Positions 1 to 7,983 of a DNA stretch of 64,000 bases are shown here, piece after piece. Position numbers and translations under genes: made by a program. The notes under the pieces were generated by a model. The model was not told where the DNA came from and searched no databases. It was given only the letters and a program-made list of their open reading frames with translations. The stretch covers positions 62,001 to 126,000 of the forward strand of contig NZ_SJKB01000009.1 of NCBI RefSeq assembly GCF_004331465.1, given 5' to 3'. Source of the DNA: Kribbella pittospori (GTDB taxonomy: Bacteria > Actinomycetota > Actinomycetes > Propionibacteriales > Kribbellaceae). Numbering within the stretch: position 1 is the first letter of the stretch; each line of letters opens with the position of its first letter.

Positions 1-530
1 GCGTGGTGCTCGACCTGGCCACCCACGACATCGACCTGACCGCCTGGGTGACGCAGTCGCCGTTCGTCACGGTGTCCGCCCAGAGCGCGCACAAGTCCGG
101 CCGGCAGTACGAGGACCTGATCGCGGTGACCGGCAAGCTTGCCGACGGCACCGTGACCAGCCACCTGGTCAACTGGCTGTCCCCGATGAAGGAGCGGCTC
201 ACCGTCGTCACCGGTGAGAAGGGCGCGTTCATCGCCGACACGCTGCTGGCCGACCTGTCCTTCCACGCCAACGGCACGGTCGCCACCGCGTGGGACGACG
301 TCGCGCACTTCCGCGGTGTCAGCGAGGGCGACATGATCCGCTACGCGATCAGCAAGCCCGAGCCGCTGCGCACGGAGCACGAGGCGTTCCGGGACGCGGT
401 GCTGGGCAAGGAGGCCGACATCGTCACGCTGGCGCAGGGTCTGCAGACTGTCGTCGTCGCCGAGGCCGTGATCCAGTCGGCCGCCGAGGACCGCACCATC
501 AGGGTCGCCCTGGAGCCCGCGCAGTCATGA
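1..530 (+). CDS. Gfo/Idh/MocA-family NAD-dependent sugar oxidoreductase, C-terminal part (5' end outside window)
   Basis: Only the C-terminal ~175 residues are present; the reading frame is open to the left edge, so the NAD-binding Rossmann half is missing. The visible LATHDIDL segment matches the conserved region of the Gfo/Idh/MocA C-terminal domain, which carries a catalytic His, and it is followed by the beta-sheet domain typical of the family. The stop codon overlaps the ATG of the 2-epimerase gene (ATGA), so the two are translationally coupled. Next to a UDP-sugar 2-epimerase and a UDP-HexNAc 6-dehydrogenase it could be a WbpB/WlbA-type 3-dehydrogenase of UDP-GlcNAc uronic acid. That assignment is inference from context; the family call is firm. 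Confidence 0.85.
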   Translation, partial: VVLDLATHDIDLTAWVTQSPFVTVSAQSAHKSGRQYEDLIAVTGKLADGTVTSHLVNWLSPMKERLTVVTGEKGAFIADTLLADLSFHANGTVATAWDDVAHFRGVSEGDMIRYAISKPEPLRTEHEAFRDAVLGKEADIVTLAQGLQTVVVAEAVIQSAAEDRTIRVALEPAQS

Positions 531-1579
531 AGGTCCTGAGTGTCGTCGGGGCACGACCACAGTTCGTCAAGCTGGCGCCGGTGGCGGAGGCATTCGCCGC
601 CACCGAGCACCAGCATGTGATCGTGCACACCGGGCAGCACTACGACAAGAACATGTCCGACGTGTTCTTCGCCGACCTGCGCATCCCGGACCCGGACGTC
701 CACCTGGGCGTCGGGTCCGGCAGTCACGGTGTCCAGACCGGCGCGATGCTGGCCGCGATGGACGCCGTACTGGACGAGCACCAGCCGGACTGGGTTCTCG
801 TGTACGGCGACACGAACTCGACGCTGGCCGGGACGTTGTCGGCGGTGAAGATGCACCTGCCGGTGGCGCACCTGGAGGCCGGCCTGCGGTCGTTCAACCG
901 GCGGATGCCGGAGGAGCACAACCGCGTCCTGACCGATCACGCGGCCGACATCCTGCTGGCCCCGACCCAGGTGGCGATGGACCACCTGGCCAACGAGGGG
1001 CTGACGGACAAGGCGCGGCTGGTCGGCGACGTGATGACGGACGTGTGCTTCCGGGTCCGCGACGCGGTCCAGGACAAGCCGCTGGACCTGCCGTTCCAGC
1101 GCGGCGAGTACGTCGTCTCGACCATCCACCGGGCCGAGAACACCGACGACCCGGCGCGGCTGGCCGCGATCATCGACGGTCTCGCGGCCGCCGGCGCGCC
1201 GGTGCTGCTGCTAGCGCATCCGCGGCTGGTCGCGCGCTGCGCGGAGTACGGCATCAAGCTCGACCGTCCGGACGGTTCGCTGCACGTCCGGGAGCCGCTG
1301 GCCTACCCGGAGATGGTCGCGGCCGTGCTCGGCTCGGCCGGTGTGGTGACCGACTCCGGTGGTCTCCAGAAGGAGGCGTTCCTGCTCGGCCGGGTGTGCA
1401 CCACGTTGCGCACCGAGACCGAGTGGGTGGAGACCCTGGACGACGGCTGGAACGTCCTGACCTCCGATGTGGGCAAGTTGCCCGGACTGGCCGCGCGGCC
1501 GGTGCCGGCATCAAACCGCCCCATGCCCTACGGAGACGGCCACGCCGCAGGCCGGGTCGTTTCCGCTCTCGCGGAGTAG
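527..1579 (+). CDS. wecB: UDP-N-acetylglucosamine 2-epimerase, non-hydrolysing
   Basis: A 350-residue GT-B-fold enzyme that interconverts UDP-GlcNAc (or a UDP-diacetamido uronic acid, as in WbpI) and the manno epimer in the cytoplasm. Start ATG at 527 was chosen because it overlaps the previous stop and begins with the family N-terminus GARPQFVK (residues 8-15). Further motifs are HTGQHYD (34-40), VYGDTNSTLAG (~91-101), HLEAGLRS (~114), RMPEEHNR (~126) and TDSGGLQKEA (~275), which cover the substrate- and UDP-binding residues of the family. Length is normal. It lies in a cluster with a 6-dehydrogenase and glycosyltransferases, so its product probably feeds a ManNAcA-type residue. Whether it is WecB-like or WbpI-like cannot be decided by eye. 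Confidence 0.93.
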   Translation: MKVLSVVGARPQFVKLAPVAEAFAATEHQHVIVHTGQHYDKNMSDVFFADLRIPDPDVHLGVGSGSHGVQTGAMLAAMDAVLDEHQPDWVLVYGDTNSTLAGTLSAVKMHLPVAHLEAGLRSFNRRMPEEHNRVLTDHAADILLAPTQVAMDHLANEGLTDKARLVGDVMTDVCFRVRDAVQDKPLDLPFQRGEYVVSTIHRAENTDDPARLAAIIDGLAAAGAPVLLLAHPRLVARCAEYGIKLDRPDGSLHVREPLAYPEMVAAVLGSAGVVTDSGGLQKEAFLLGRVCTTLRTETEWVETLDDGWNVLTSDVGKLPGLAARPVPASNRPMPYGDGHAAGRVVSALAE

Positions 1580-1583
1580 ACAC

Positions 1584-2774
1584 ATGACGAAGGCCGCCGA
1601 GGAAGACCAGAGCCAACTGCCAGCGCCGGGGACCACGTCCCCGGCGTCGGCCGTTGCCGACGTCACGGCTGGACCAGGCACCTCCGGTCCGGAGGCGCCA
1701 CCCAAGCGACTGCCCAGGGTGGAGTCGCTGACCGGCCTGCGGTGGTGGGCGGCCTTCTTCGTGTTCTGCCACCACATGTCCAACCTGGCGCCGCTGCCGA
1801 TCCTCGACTTCCTCAAGTGGGGTACGTCGGGGGTGACGTTCTTCTTCGTGCTGTCCGGTTTCGTGCTGACCTGGTCGGCCCAGCCGGGGACGAAGATCCG
1901 CACCTTCTACCGACGCCGGTTCGCCCGGATCTGGCCGGCCCACATGGTCGCGCTGATCGCGGCCTTCTTCGTGTTCTACCGGATCGATCCGCCGGCCGAC
2001 ATGCCCTGGATCAAGCCGATCTCGCTCACCGTGCTGCTGCTGTCGGTGCTGCTGCTGCACGGCTGGACCAACGACCCGACCATCCTGTACGGCGGCAACC
2101 CGGCGTCCTGGACGCTGTCGGTGGAGGCGTTCTTCTACGCGTACCACCCGTTCGTCCAGCGCGCCACGGCCAAGTTGAAGACGACCGGCGGCCTGATCTT
2201 CTGCGTGGCCACCCTCGCGATCTCCGGTGCGTACCGGCTGTCGCTGTTCCATTTCCCTGATGTCGTCCCGGTCTTCCCGCAACCCGTGCTGCACTCGGTG
2301 TCGTTCCTGTTCGGCATCGGGCTGGCGATCACGCTGCGGTCCGGGTGGCGGCCGCGGATCCCGGTCTGGTTCGGGTTCCTGGTCGTCGGGTTCGGCCTGT
2401 TCACCTTGTACTACTCCGGCGAGCACCCGGCCAAGGTCCCCTTCGGCATCACCATCGGCCTGACCCAGAAGGAGATCCTCACCCTGCTGTACGGCTTCCT
2501 GATCTTCGCCGCCGCGATCCGCGACACCCGTGGCGGCAGGTCCTGGCTCCGCAGCAAGCCGCTGGTCGCGCTCGGCCAGTGGTCCTACTCCTTCTACTTG
2601 ATCCACGCCACCATCCTGTACGCGATCCTGGAGATCCACGGTCCGGTCGGCCACGTCGGCTGGTCCAACCTGATCTGGTACGCCGGTGTCTGCGCCGTCT
2701 CGATCCTCGCCTCGTGGCTGATGTACAAGTTCGTCGAGCACCCGCTGGAGCGGAAGCTACGAGGCCCCCGATGA
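1584..2774 (+). CDS. Acyltransferase 3 (OafA/YrhL-type) membrane O-acyltransferase
   Basis: A 396-residue polytopic protein with about ten hydrophobic segments and an N-terminal hydrophilic Pro/Ala-rich stretch of ~45 residues. The motif ESLTGLRWWAAFFVFCHH (residues 47-64) matches the acyltransferase-3 signature with the conserved Arg and His (R53, H63). Such enzymes transfer acetyl or other acyl groups onto exported polysaccharide units. Start ATG 1584 lies 5 nt after the epimerase stop. An upstream in-frame ATG at 1467 would overlap the epimerase gene by over 110 nt and adds a non-conserved Arg/Pro tail, so it is rejected. Context suggests decoration of the glycan built by this cluster; the acyl group and acceptor are unknown. 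Confidence 0.9.
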   Translation: MTKAAEEDQSQLPAPGTTSPASAVADVTAGPGTSGPEAPPKRLPRVESLTGLRWWAAFFVFCHHMSNLAPLPILDFLKWGTSGVTFFFVLSGFVLTWSAQPGTKIRTFYRRRFARIWPAHMVALIAAFFVFYRIDPPADMPWIKPISLTVLLLSVLLLHGWTNDPTILYGGNPASWTLSVEAFFYAYHPFVQRATAKLKTTGGLIFCVATLAISGAYRLSLFHFPDVVPVFPQPVLHSVSFLFGIGLAITLRSGWRPRIPVWFGFLVVGFGLFTLYYSGEHPAKVPFGITIGLTQKEILTLLYGFLIFAAAIRDTRGGRSWLRSKPLVALGQWSYSFYLIHATILYAILEIHGPVGHVGWSNLIWYAGVCAVSILASWLMYKFVEHPLERKLRGPR

Positions 2775-2799
2775 AGAATCACTACCTAGTGGAGTTCCT

Positions 2800-4101
2800 G
2801 TGCGTGTCAGTGTTGTTGCCTTAGGCAAGATCGGACTGCCGTTGGCGGTCCAGTTCGCGGCCAAGGGTCATCAGGTCGTCGGTGTCGACATCAACGAGAA
2901 GTTCGTCGAGCTGGTCAACGCCGGCCAAGAGCCGTTCCCGGGTGAGGCCCACCTGGCCGAGCTGCTGGCCGAGACCGTGGCCGACGGCCGCCTGCGGGCG
3001 ACGACGGACTACGCCGACGCCATCCCCGGCAGCGACGCCGTCGTCGTGGTCGTGCCGCTGTTCGTCAACGAGGAGACGGGCGAGCCCGAGTTCGGCTGGA
3101 TGGAGAACGCGACCCGGTCGCTGGCGGAGCAACTCAGCCCCGGCACCCTGGTCAGCTACGAGACCACCCTGCCGGTCGGCACCACCCGCAACCGGTGGAA
3201 GCCGATGATCGAGGAGATCTCCGGTCTCACCGAGGGCCAGGACTTCCACCTGGTGTTCTCGCCGGAGCGGGTGCTGACCGGCCGCGTCTTCGCGGACCTG
3301 CGCAAGTACCCGAAGCTGGTCGGCGGCCTGTCCGAGGAGGGCGCCAAGCGCGCCACCGCGTTCTACGAGGCCGTGCTGGACTTCGACGACCGTCCGGACC
3401 TGACGCGCGGCAACGGCGTCTGGGACCTGGGCTCGGCCGAGGCGGCCGAGCTGGCGAAGCTGGCCGAGACCACGTACCGCGACGTCAACATCGGCCTGGC
3501 GAACCAGTTCGCCCGGTTCGCCGGCGAGAACGGCATCGACGTCCACCAGGTGATCGAGGCGTCGAACTCGCAGCCCTACAGCCACATCCACCGGCCCGGT
3601 ATCGCGGTCGGCGGCCACTGCATCCCGGTGTACCCGCGGCTGTACCTGTGGACCGACCCGGAGGCCACCGTGGTCCGGGCCGCCCGCGAGGCGAACCTCG
3701 GTATGCCGGAATACACCGTCGGCCTGCTCGAGGGCGCGTACGGCGACCTGACCGGAGCCAAGGTCGTCGTGCTCGGCGCGGCGTACCGTGGCGGCGTGAA
3801 GGAGACGGCGTTCTCCGGGGTCTTCCCGGCCGTGGAGGCGCTGAAGTCCCGCGGCGCGGAGGTTTCCGTACACGACCCGATGTACACCGACGAAGAGCTG
3901 CAGAAGCTCGGCTTCACGCCGTACGCGCTGGGCACGCCGGTGGACGCGGCGGTGCTGCAAGCCGACCACCCGGAGTACGCGCAGCTGAGCCCGGCCGAGC
4001 TGCCGGGCGTCAAGGTGCTCGTCGACGGTCGTGACCGCACCGACCCGGCCCGGTGGGCGGGCGTGCGCCGGATTGTGATCGGAAGGTCGGTCAGCCAGTG
4101 A
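2800..4101 (+). CDS. UDP-N-acetyl-hexosamine 6-dehydrogenase (WbpA/TviB/WecC superfamily)
   Basis: A 433-residue nucleotide-sugar dehydrogenase oxidising C6 of a UDP-HexNAc to the uronic acid with two NAD+. A GTG start at 2800 is preceded by GGAG at 2791. The Rossmann motif is VALGKIGLPLA (6-16); the catalytic Cys274 lies in GGHCIPVYP. The CIP(V/I)xP form is nearer the WbpA/TviB group than WecC, which usually reads CIAVDP. The C-terminal UDP-binding domain is complete. Its stop overlaps the next gene (GTGA). With the 2-epimerase it gives a ManNAcA- or diacetamido-mannuronate-type precursor; substrate specificity is inferred. Confidence 0.92.
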   Translation: MRVSVVALGKIGLPLAVQFAAKGHQVVGVDINEKFVELVNAGQEPFPGEAHLAELLAETVADGRLRATTDYADAIPGSDAVVVVVPLFVNEETGEPEFGWMENATRSLAEQLSPGTLVSYETTLPVGTTRNRWKPMIEEISGLTEGQDFHLVFSPERVLTGRVFADLRKYPKLVGGLSEEGAKRATAFYEAVLDFDDRPDLTRGNGVWDLGSAEAAELAKLAETTYRDVNIGLANQFARFAGENGIDVHQVIEASNSQPYSHIHRPGIAVGGHCIPVYPRLYLWTDPEATVVRAAREANLGMPEYTVGLLEGAYGDLTGAKVVVLGAAYRGGVKETAFSGVFPAVEALKSRGAEVSVHDPMYTDEELQKLGFTPYALGTPVDAAVLQADHPEYAQLSPAELPGVKVLVDGRDRTDPARWAGVRRIVIGRSVSQ

Positions 4102-6701
4102 CGCATGCCGACCTGCGGGTCGTGATGATCGTCGCCAACGACGTCACCAACGACAGCCGGGTCCGCAAGGAGGCCGCAGCGCTGGCCGAGACCGGAGCAG
4201 AGGTGACTGTGCTCGGCGTCTCGGCCAGCGGCCTGCCGTCGAGGGAGATGCTCGACGGCGCGCTGATCGTCCGGGTGGCGGTTCCGTTCACGCTGCGCGA
4301 GGAACGCAAGCGCAGCCGGAAGGCCCGCCGGGACTGGCGGCCGCCGTTGTCCGGCTACCGGTACCGGGGCACGTACGTCGCTCGCGGCGAGCGGATCGAC
4401 GCCGGACTGCAGGAGCTCAAGGCGGACTCCGGGCATGCCATCGCCGCGGCCAAGGCGGGCAAGGGCAATCCGATCAAGTACAAGCTCGGCGTCGGCGGCC
4501 GGCTGCTGCGTCGCGCGCGGTGGCAGGCGGCGCGGAAGGCGACCTGGGCCCGCAAGGGCGTCGGGAACAAGGTCGACGTGCCGTTCAGGTTCGGCTGGCG
4601 CGCGTACGACGGCGTGATCCACCGGATGCCCTGGCCGGCACCGTGGCGCAAGCTGCACCCCGAGGCGCTGGACCTGGAGCTCGCGTTCGGTGACCTGATC
4701 GACCGGCTCGAGCCCGATGTGGTGCACGCGCACGACATGCACGTGATCGGCGTCGCCACTCGCGCCGCCGGCCGGGCGAAGCTGCGCGGCAAGGACCTGA
4801 AGGTCGTCTACGACGCGCACGAGTACGTGGCCGGGCTGTCGCAGTACGGCGCCCGGACCCGTCGCTCGATCGCGGCCTGGGCGAACCACGAGGCGGAGTA
4901 CATCAACGCCGTGGACCGGGTGGTCACGGTCAGCCCGGCGATCGCGCGCACGCTGCAGAAGGATCACCACCTCGACCGCGAGCCGACGGTGATCATGAAC
5001 ACGCCGAACCCGGCGGACGTGTCGGTCGAGGTGTCCGACATCCGCAGCCGGATCGGTCTGGCGTCGGAGGTGCCGCTGCTGGTCTACAGCGGCGGTGTCA
5101 CCCGGGCCCGTGGGATCGAGACCGCCGTCCAGGCCCTGGTGGACCTGCCGGAGGTGCACCTGGCCGTCGTGTGCGTGCCCGGTGTCGCGACCGACGCGGT
5201 CAAGGAGTTGCAGACCCAAGCCGCTGACCTCGGTGTCGACGACCGGTTGCACTGCCTCGATCCGGTCGAGCCGGAAGAGGTGGTCGCGTTCCTGCGCACC
5301 GCGGACGTTGGCCTGATTCCGATCCTGCGGTACCCGAGCCACGAGATGGCGCTGCCGAACAAGCTGTTCGAGTACGCCTTTGCCGGCCTGCCGGTGGTGG
5401 TCAGCGACATGCCGAGCATGAAGGAGTTCGTCGACCGGACCCGGATCGGCGAGGTGTTCGTCGCGGCCGACGCGCACGACCTGGCGTCGAAGGTGCGGAT
5501 GGTGCTTGGTGACCTGGACAGCTACCGCGAGAAGGTGGCGGACTCGGGCTACCAGCAGGAGGTCTCCTGGGCCGGGCAGGCCGACAAGCTCCGCGGCCTG
5601 TACGGCGAGCTGGTCGGCCGCACGCTCGAGCGGGTCCAGCCCGGTGGCCGGGTCGAGAAGAAGCAGAAGCGTCTGCTGATCGGTCCGGTCAACAGTGCCG
5701 GACAGGCCTGGCTGTGGGCGACCGCGCTCGAGCGTGAGGTGCCGGGGCTCGTCGCCGAGTCGCTCACCACGGGCAGTGGCGCGTTCGACTTCCGGGTGCA
5801 TCGCACCGGTTCGTACCGGCAGTACCGGTCCGACCTGCGCTGGCAGCTGGAGCTCACGGCGTACGTGCTGCGTGAGGTCACCCACGTGCTGCTCGAGGCC
5901 GGTCGGCCGATGTTCGGGCAGCAGCGCGGGCAGATGTTCAACATCGACATCCCGATCCTGGAGCAGGCCGGCATCAAGCACGGCCTGATCTTCCACGGGT
6001 CGGAGATCCGCGATCCGTCGCTGCACCGGGCGAAGTACCAGTACTCGCCGTTCCGCGACCCGGACGACGAGCTGAGCCAGCGGCTGCAGTCGGCGAACGA
6101 CCTGCTGCGGACCCAGCTGGATGTCTACGAGGGTCCGGTGTACGTCACCACTCCGGATCTGCTGGAGTTCGTCGACAACAGCATCTGGCTGCCGCTGGCC
6201 GTCGACGTCGACAAGTTCGCGTCGACCCAGCCGGTGCTGGACCGGGAGGTGCCGGTGGTGCTGCACGCGCCGTCGGCCAGTGCGCTGAAGGGATCGGCGT
6301 ACGTCGACCCGGTGCTCACCGATCTGGATGCGCGGGGGCTGATCAAGTACCAGCGGGTCCAGGGTCTGCCGCACTCCGAGCTCGCCGAGATGGTGCGCAG
6401 CGCGGACATCGTGGTCGACCAGCTGCTGCTCGGGTCGTACGGCGTCTTCGCCTGCGAGTCGATGGCGGCCGGGCGGGTCACCGTCGGGCATGTGGCGGAC
6501 CCGGTTCGCGACCTGCTGCCGACCGGACTGCCGATCGTGGAGGCCAACCCGGACGACCTGTCCGAGGTGATCGAGCGGCTGGTCGCCGAGCGCGACCCGG
6601 CCCGCAAGGTCGCCGACGCCGCGCCGGAGTACGTCCGCGAGTTGCACGACGGCCGCAGGTCGGTCGAGGTGCTGCGGCCCTTCATCACCGGCGAGAGGTG
6701 A
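4098..6701 (+). CDS. Double-domain glycosyltransferase: GT4 module fused to a second GT-B-like module
   Basis: An 867-residue protein starting at GTG 4098, which overlaps the upstream stop; the longer start at 4053 is rejected because it overlaps the dehydrogenase. Residues 1-~515 are a GT4-type GT-B enzyme: MIVANDVTNDSRVRKEA at the N-terminus, VHAHDMHV (~208), YDAHEY (~237), and the donor-site segment PNKLFEYAFAGLPVV (~420). After a basic linker (VEKKQKR, ~520) a second Rossmann pair starts (LLIGPVNSAGQAW) with HGSEIRDPS in its first half. Its donor-like half has HAPSAS (~721) and GSYGVFACESMAAG. Single family members are 350-420 aa, so this is a fusion. The second module may add a second sugar or may be non-catalytic. 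Cytoplasmic, in a polysaccharide cluster. Confidence 0.85.
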   Translation: MTHADLRVVMIVANDVTNDSRVRKEAAALAETGAEVTVLGVSASGLPSREMLDGALIVRVAVPFTLREERKRSRKARRDWRPPLSGYRYRGTYVARGERIDAGLQELKADSGHAIAAAKAGKGNPIKYKLGVGGRLLRRARWQAARKATWARKGVGNKVDVPFRFGWRAYDGVIHRMPWPAPWRKLHPEALDLELAFGDLIDRLEPDVVHAHDMHVIGVATRAAGRAKLRGKDLKVVYDAHEYVAGLSQYGARTRRSIAAWANHEAEYINAVDRVVTVSPAIARTLQKDHHLDREPTVIMNTPNPADVSVEVSDIRSRIGLASEVPLLVYSGGVTRARGIETAVQALVDLPEVHLAVVCVPGVATDAVKELQTQAADLGVDDRLHCLDPVEPEEVVAFLRTADVGLIPILRYPSHEMALPNKLFEYAFAGLPVVVSDMPSMKEFVDRTRIGEVFVAADAHDLASKVRMVLGDLDSYREKVADSGYQQEVSWAGQADKLRGLYGELVGRTLERVQPGGRVEKKQKRLLIGPVNSAGQAWLWATALEREVPGLVAESLTTGSGAFDFRVHRTGSYRQYRSDLRWQLELTAYVLREVTHVLLEAGRPMFGQQRGQMFNIDIPILEQAGIKHGLIFHGSEIRDPSLHRAKYQYSPFRDPDDELSQRLQSANDLLRTQLDVYEGPVYVTTPDLLEFVDNSIWLPLAVDVDKFASTQPVLDREVPVVLHAPSASALKGSAYVDPVLTDLDARGLIKYQRVQGLPHSELAEMVRSADIVVDQLLLGSYGVFACESMAAGRVTVGHVADPVRDLLPTGLPIVEANPDDLSEVIERLVAERDPARKVADAAPEYVRELHDGRRSVEVLRPFITGER

Positions 6702-6702
6702 C

Positions 6703-7899
6703 ATGCGGGTTCTGATGATCGCGCAGTCCCCGATCGCCGGGGACTCGCGCATCCTGCGGGAGGCGACCGCGCTGGCCGGCGCGGGGCACACGATCCACAT
6801 CATCGGGCGGGACGTCCCGGACGGCTTCATGGTCGCGCCGGGCGTCACGGTCGAGTCGGTCTCCCGCTCGGCCGGACTGCGGGCCGGCAACGGCGGCCTC
6901 GCGGTCGGCCACGGCCGGAACGGGCCGAAGGTCCTGGTCCAGCGGTTCGGGCGGTGGTTGCTGCTGCCGGAGCACCGCAATCGGACCGAGAAGCAATGGC
7001 GTACCGCCGCGGCCCCGCGAGTGGCCGCGGCGGGTCCGTTCGAGGTCGTGCACGCGCACGACTTCAACACGCTGGAGCTCGCGGCCGAGTACGCCGGTCA
7101 GTGGTCTGCGAAGCTGGTGTACGACACGCATGAGCTGTGGTTCGACCGCGCGCTGCCGGGGCGGCCGACGCCGATGTGGCGGGCGCGCGGGCGGAAGTTC
7201 GAGGTTTCCCTTGCTGGTAAGGCGTCCTTCGTCATCACCGTGTCGGACGGGATCGCGGCACGGTTGCGCGAACGTGGGTTGAGCGACGTCCGCGTCGTAC
7301 GGAACACGTTCCCGCGCGCGGACGACGTACCGGCGGCTTTGGACGCGCCGGAGGGCCTGCTGTACGCCGGTCGGATCGGTGCGGGCCGTGATCTGCCGAC
7401 CGTGGTGGCGGCCGCGCGTCAGTTGGCGCCGTTCCGGACGGTGCTGATGGGGTCGGTGGATCCCAACTACCGCTTGGATCTCGGGCCGGTGGAGACCGTG
7501 GCGGAACGCTCGATCGACGAGGTCGACGACACGCTCCGGTCGTACGGCATCTCGCTGGTCACGCTCACGAACACCTGCGAGAACCACCGTCTTGCTCTGC
7601 CGAACAAGCTCTTCCATGCGGTCCGGGCCGGCGTACCTGTGGTGGCCGCCGACCTCCCCGAGATGCGCGCCGTGGTCACCGCTCACAAGCTCGGCACCCT
7701 CTACGAGCCCGGCAACCCAGCGTCCCTCACCACCGCCGTCCGCGCCCTGATCGAGAACTACGCGACGTACGCCGACGGAGTCCGCACAGCAGCCGCGGAC
7801 CTCAACTGGGAAACAGATTCAGCAACCTTGGTGTCCGCGTACGCCGAGCTCGCGAACCAGCCGCCTGCGGCGAACCAGCCGCCGTCCGCTGCGAGCTAG
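6703..7899 (+). CDS. GT4-family glycosyltransferase
   Basis: A 398-residue GT-B enzyme starting with ATG one base after the preceding stop. It resembles the first module of the upstream fusion: MIAQSPIAGDSRILREA at the N-terminus, VHAHDFNTLEL (~115), YDTHELWFDR (~140), and LPNKLFHAVRAGVPVVAADL near residue 300. The C-terminus ends in a repetitive Ala/Pro/Asn/Gln tail (NQPPAANQPPS) that is probably disordered. It closes the left-hand polysaccharide operon; a 13-bp GC hairpin follows. Donor and acceptor sugars cannot be read from the sequence. Confidence 0.9.
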   Translation: MRVLMIAQSPIAGDSRILREATALAGAGHTIHIIGRDVPDGFMVAPGVTVESVSRSAGLRAGNGGLAVGHGRNGPKVLVQRFGRWLLLPEHRNRTEKQWRTAAAPRVAAAGPFEVVHAHDFNTLELAAEYAGQWSAKLVYDTHELWFDRALPGRPTPMWRARGRKFEVSLAGKASFVITVSDGIAARLRERGLSDVRVVRNTFPRADDVPAALDAPEGLLYAGRIGAGRDLPTVVAAARQLAPFRTVLMGSVDPNYRLDLGPVETVAERSIDEVDDTLRSYGISLVTLTNTCENHRLALPNKLFHAVRAGVPVVAADLPEMRAVVTAHKLGTLYEPGNPASLTTAVRALIENYATYADGVRTAAADLNWETDSATLVSAYAELANQPPAANQPPSAAS

Positions 7900-7939
7900 C
7901 CGGCTAGCGGACTTTCGCCGCAGGCTCCTGTTACTTGCG

Positions 7940-7978
7940 GCCCGTCCCGGCCGAAGGCCGGGACGGGCGGGATTCTTT
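7940..7978. terminator. Rho-independent terminator between convergent genes
   Basis: A 13-bp perfect GC-rich stem (7940-7952 pairing with 7956-7968) closes a GAA loop and is followed on the + strand by GGGATTCTTTT. It lies between the 3' ends of the glycosyltransferase gene (+) and the peptidase gene (-), so it can serve both. Confidence 0.8.
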
Positions 7979-7983
7979 TCTGG

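Noticed and set aside
3576..7070. A 1164-codon minus-strand open frame opposite the glycosyltransferase genes
   Set aside because: It is an antisense shadow created by GC-rich third positions; the product is Arg/His/Asp-rich with no domains, while the plus strand encodes motif-bearing enzymes.
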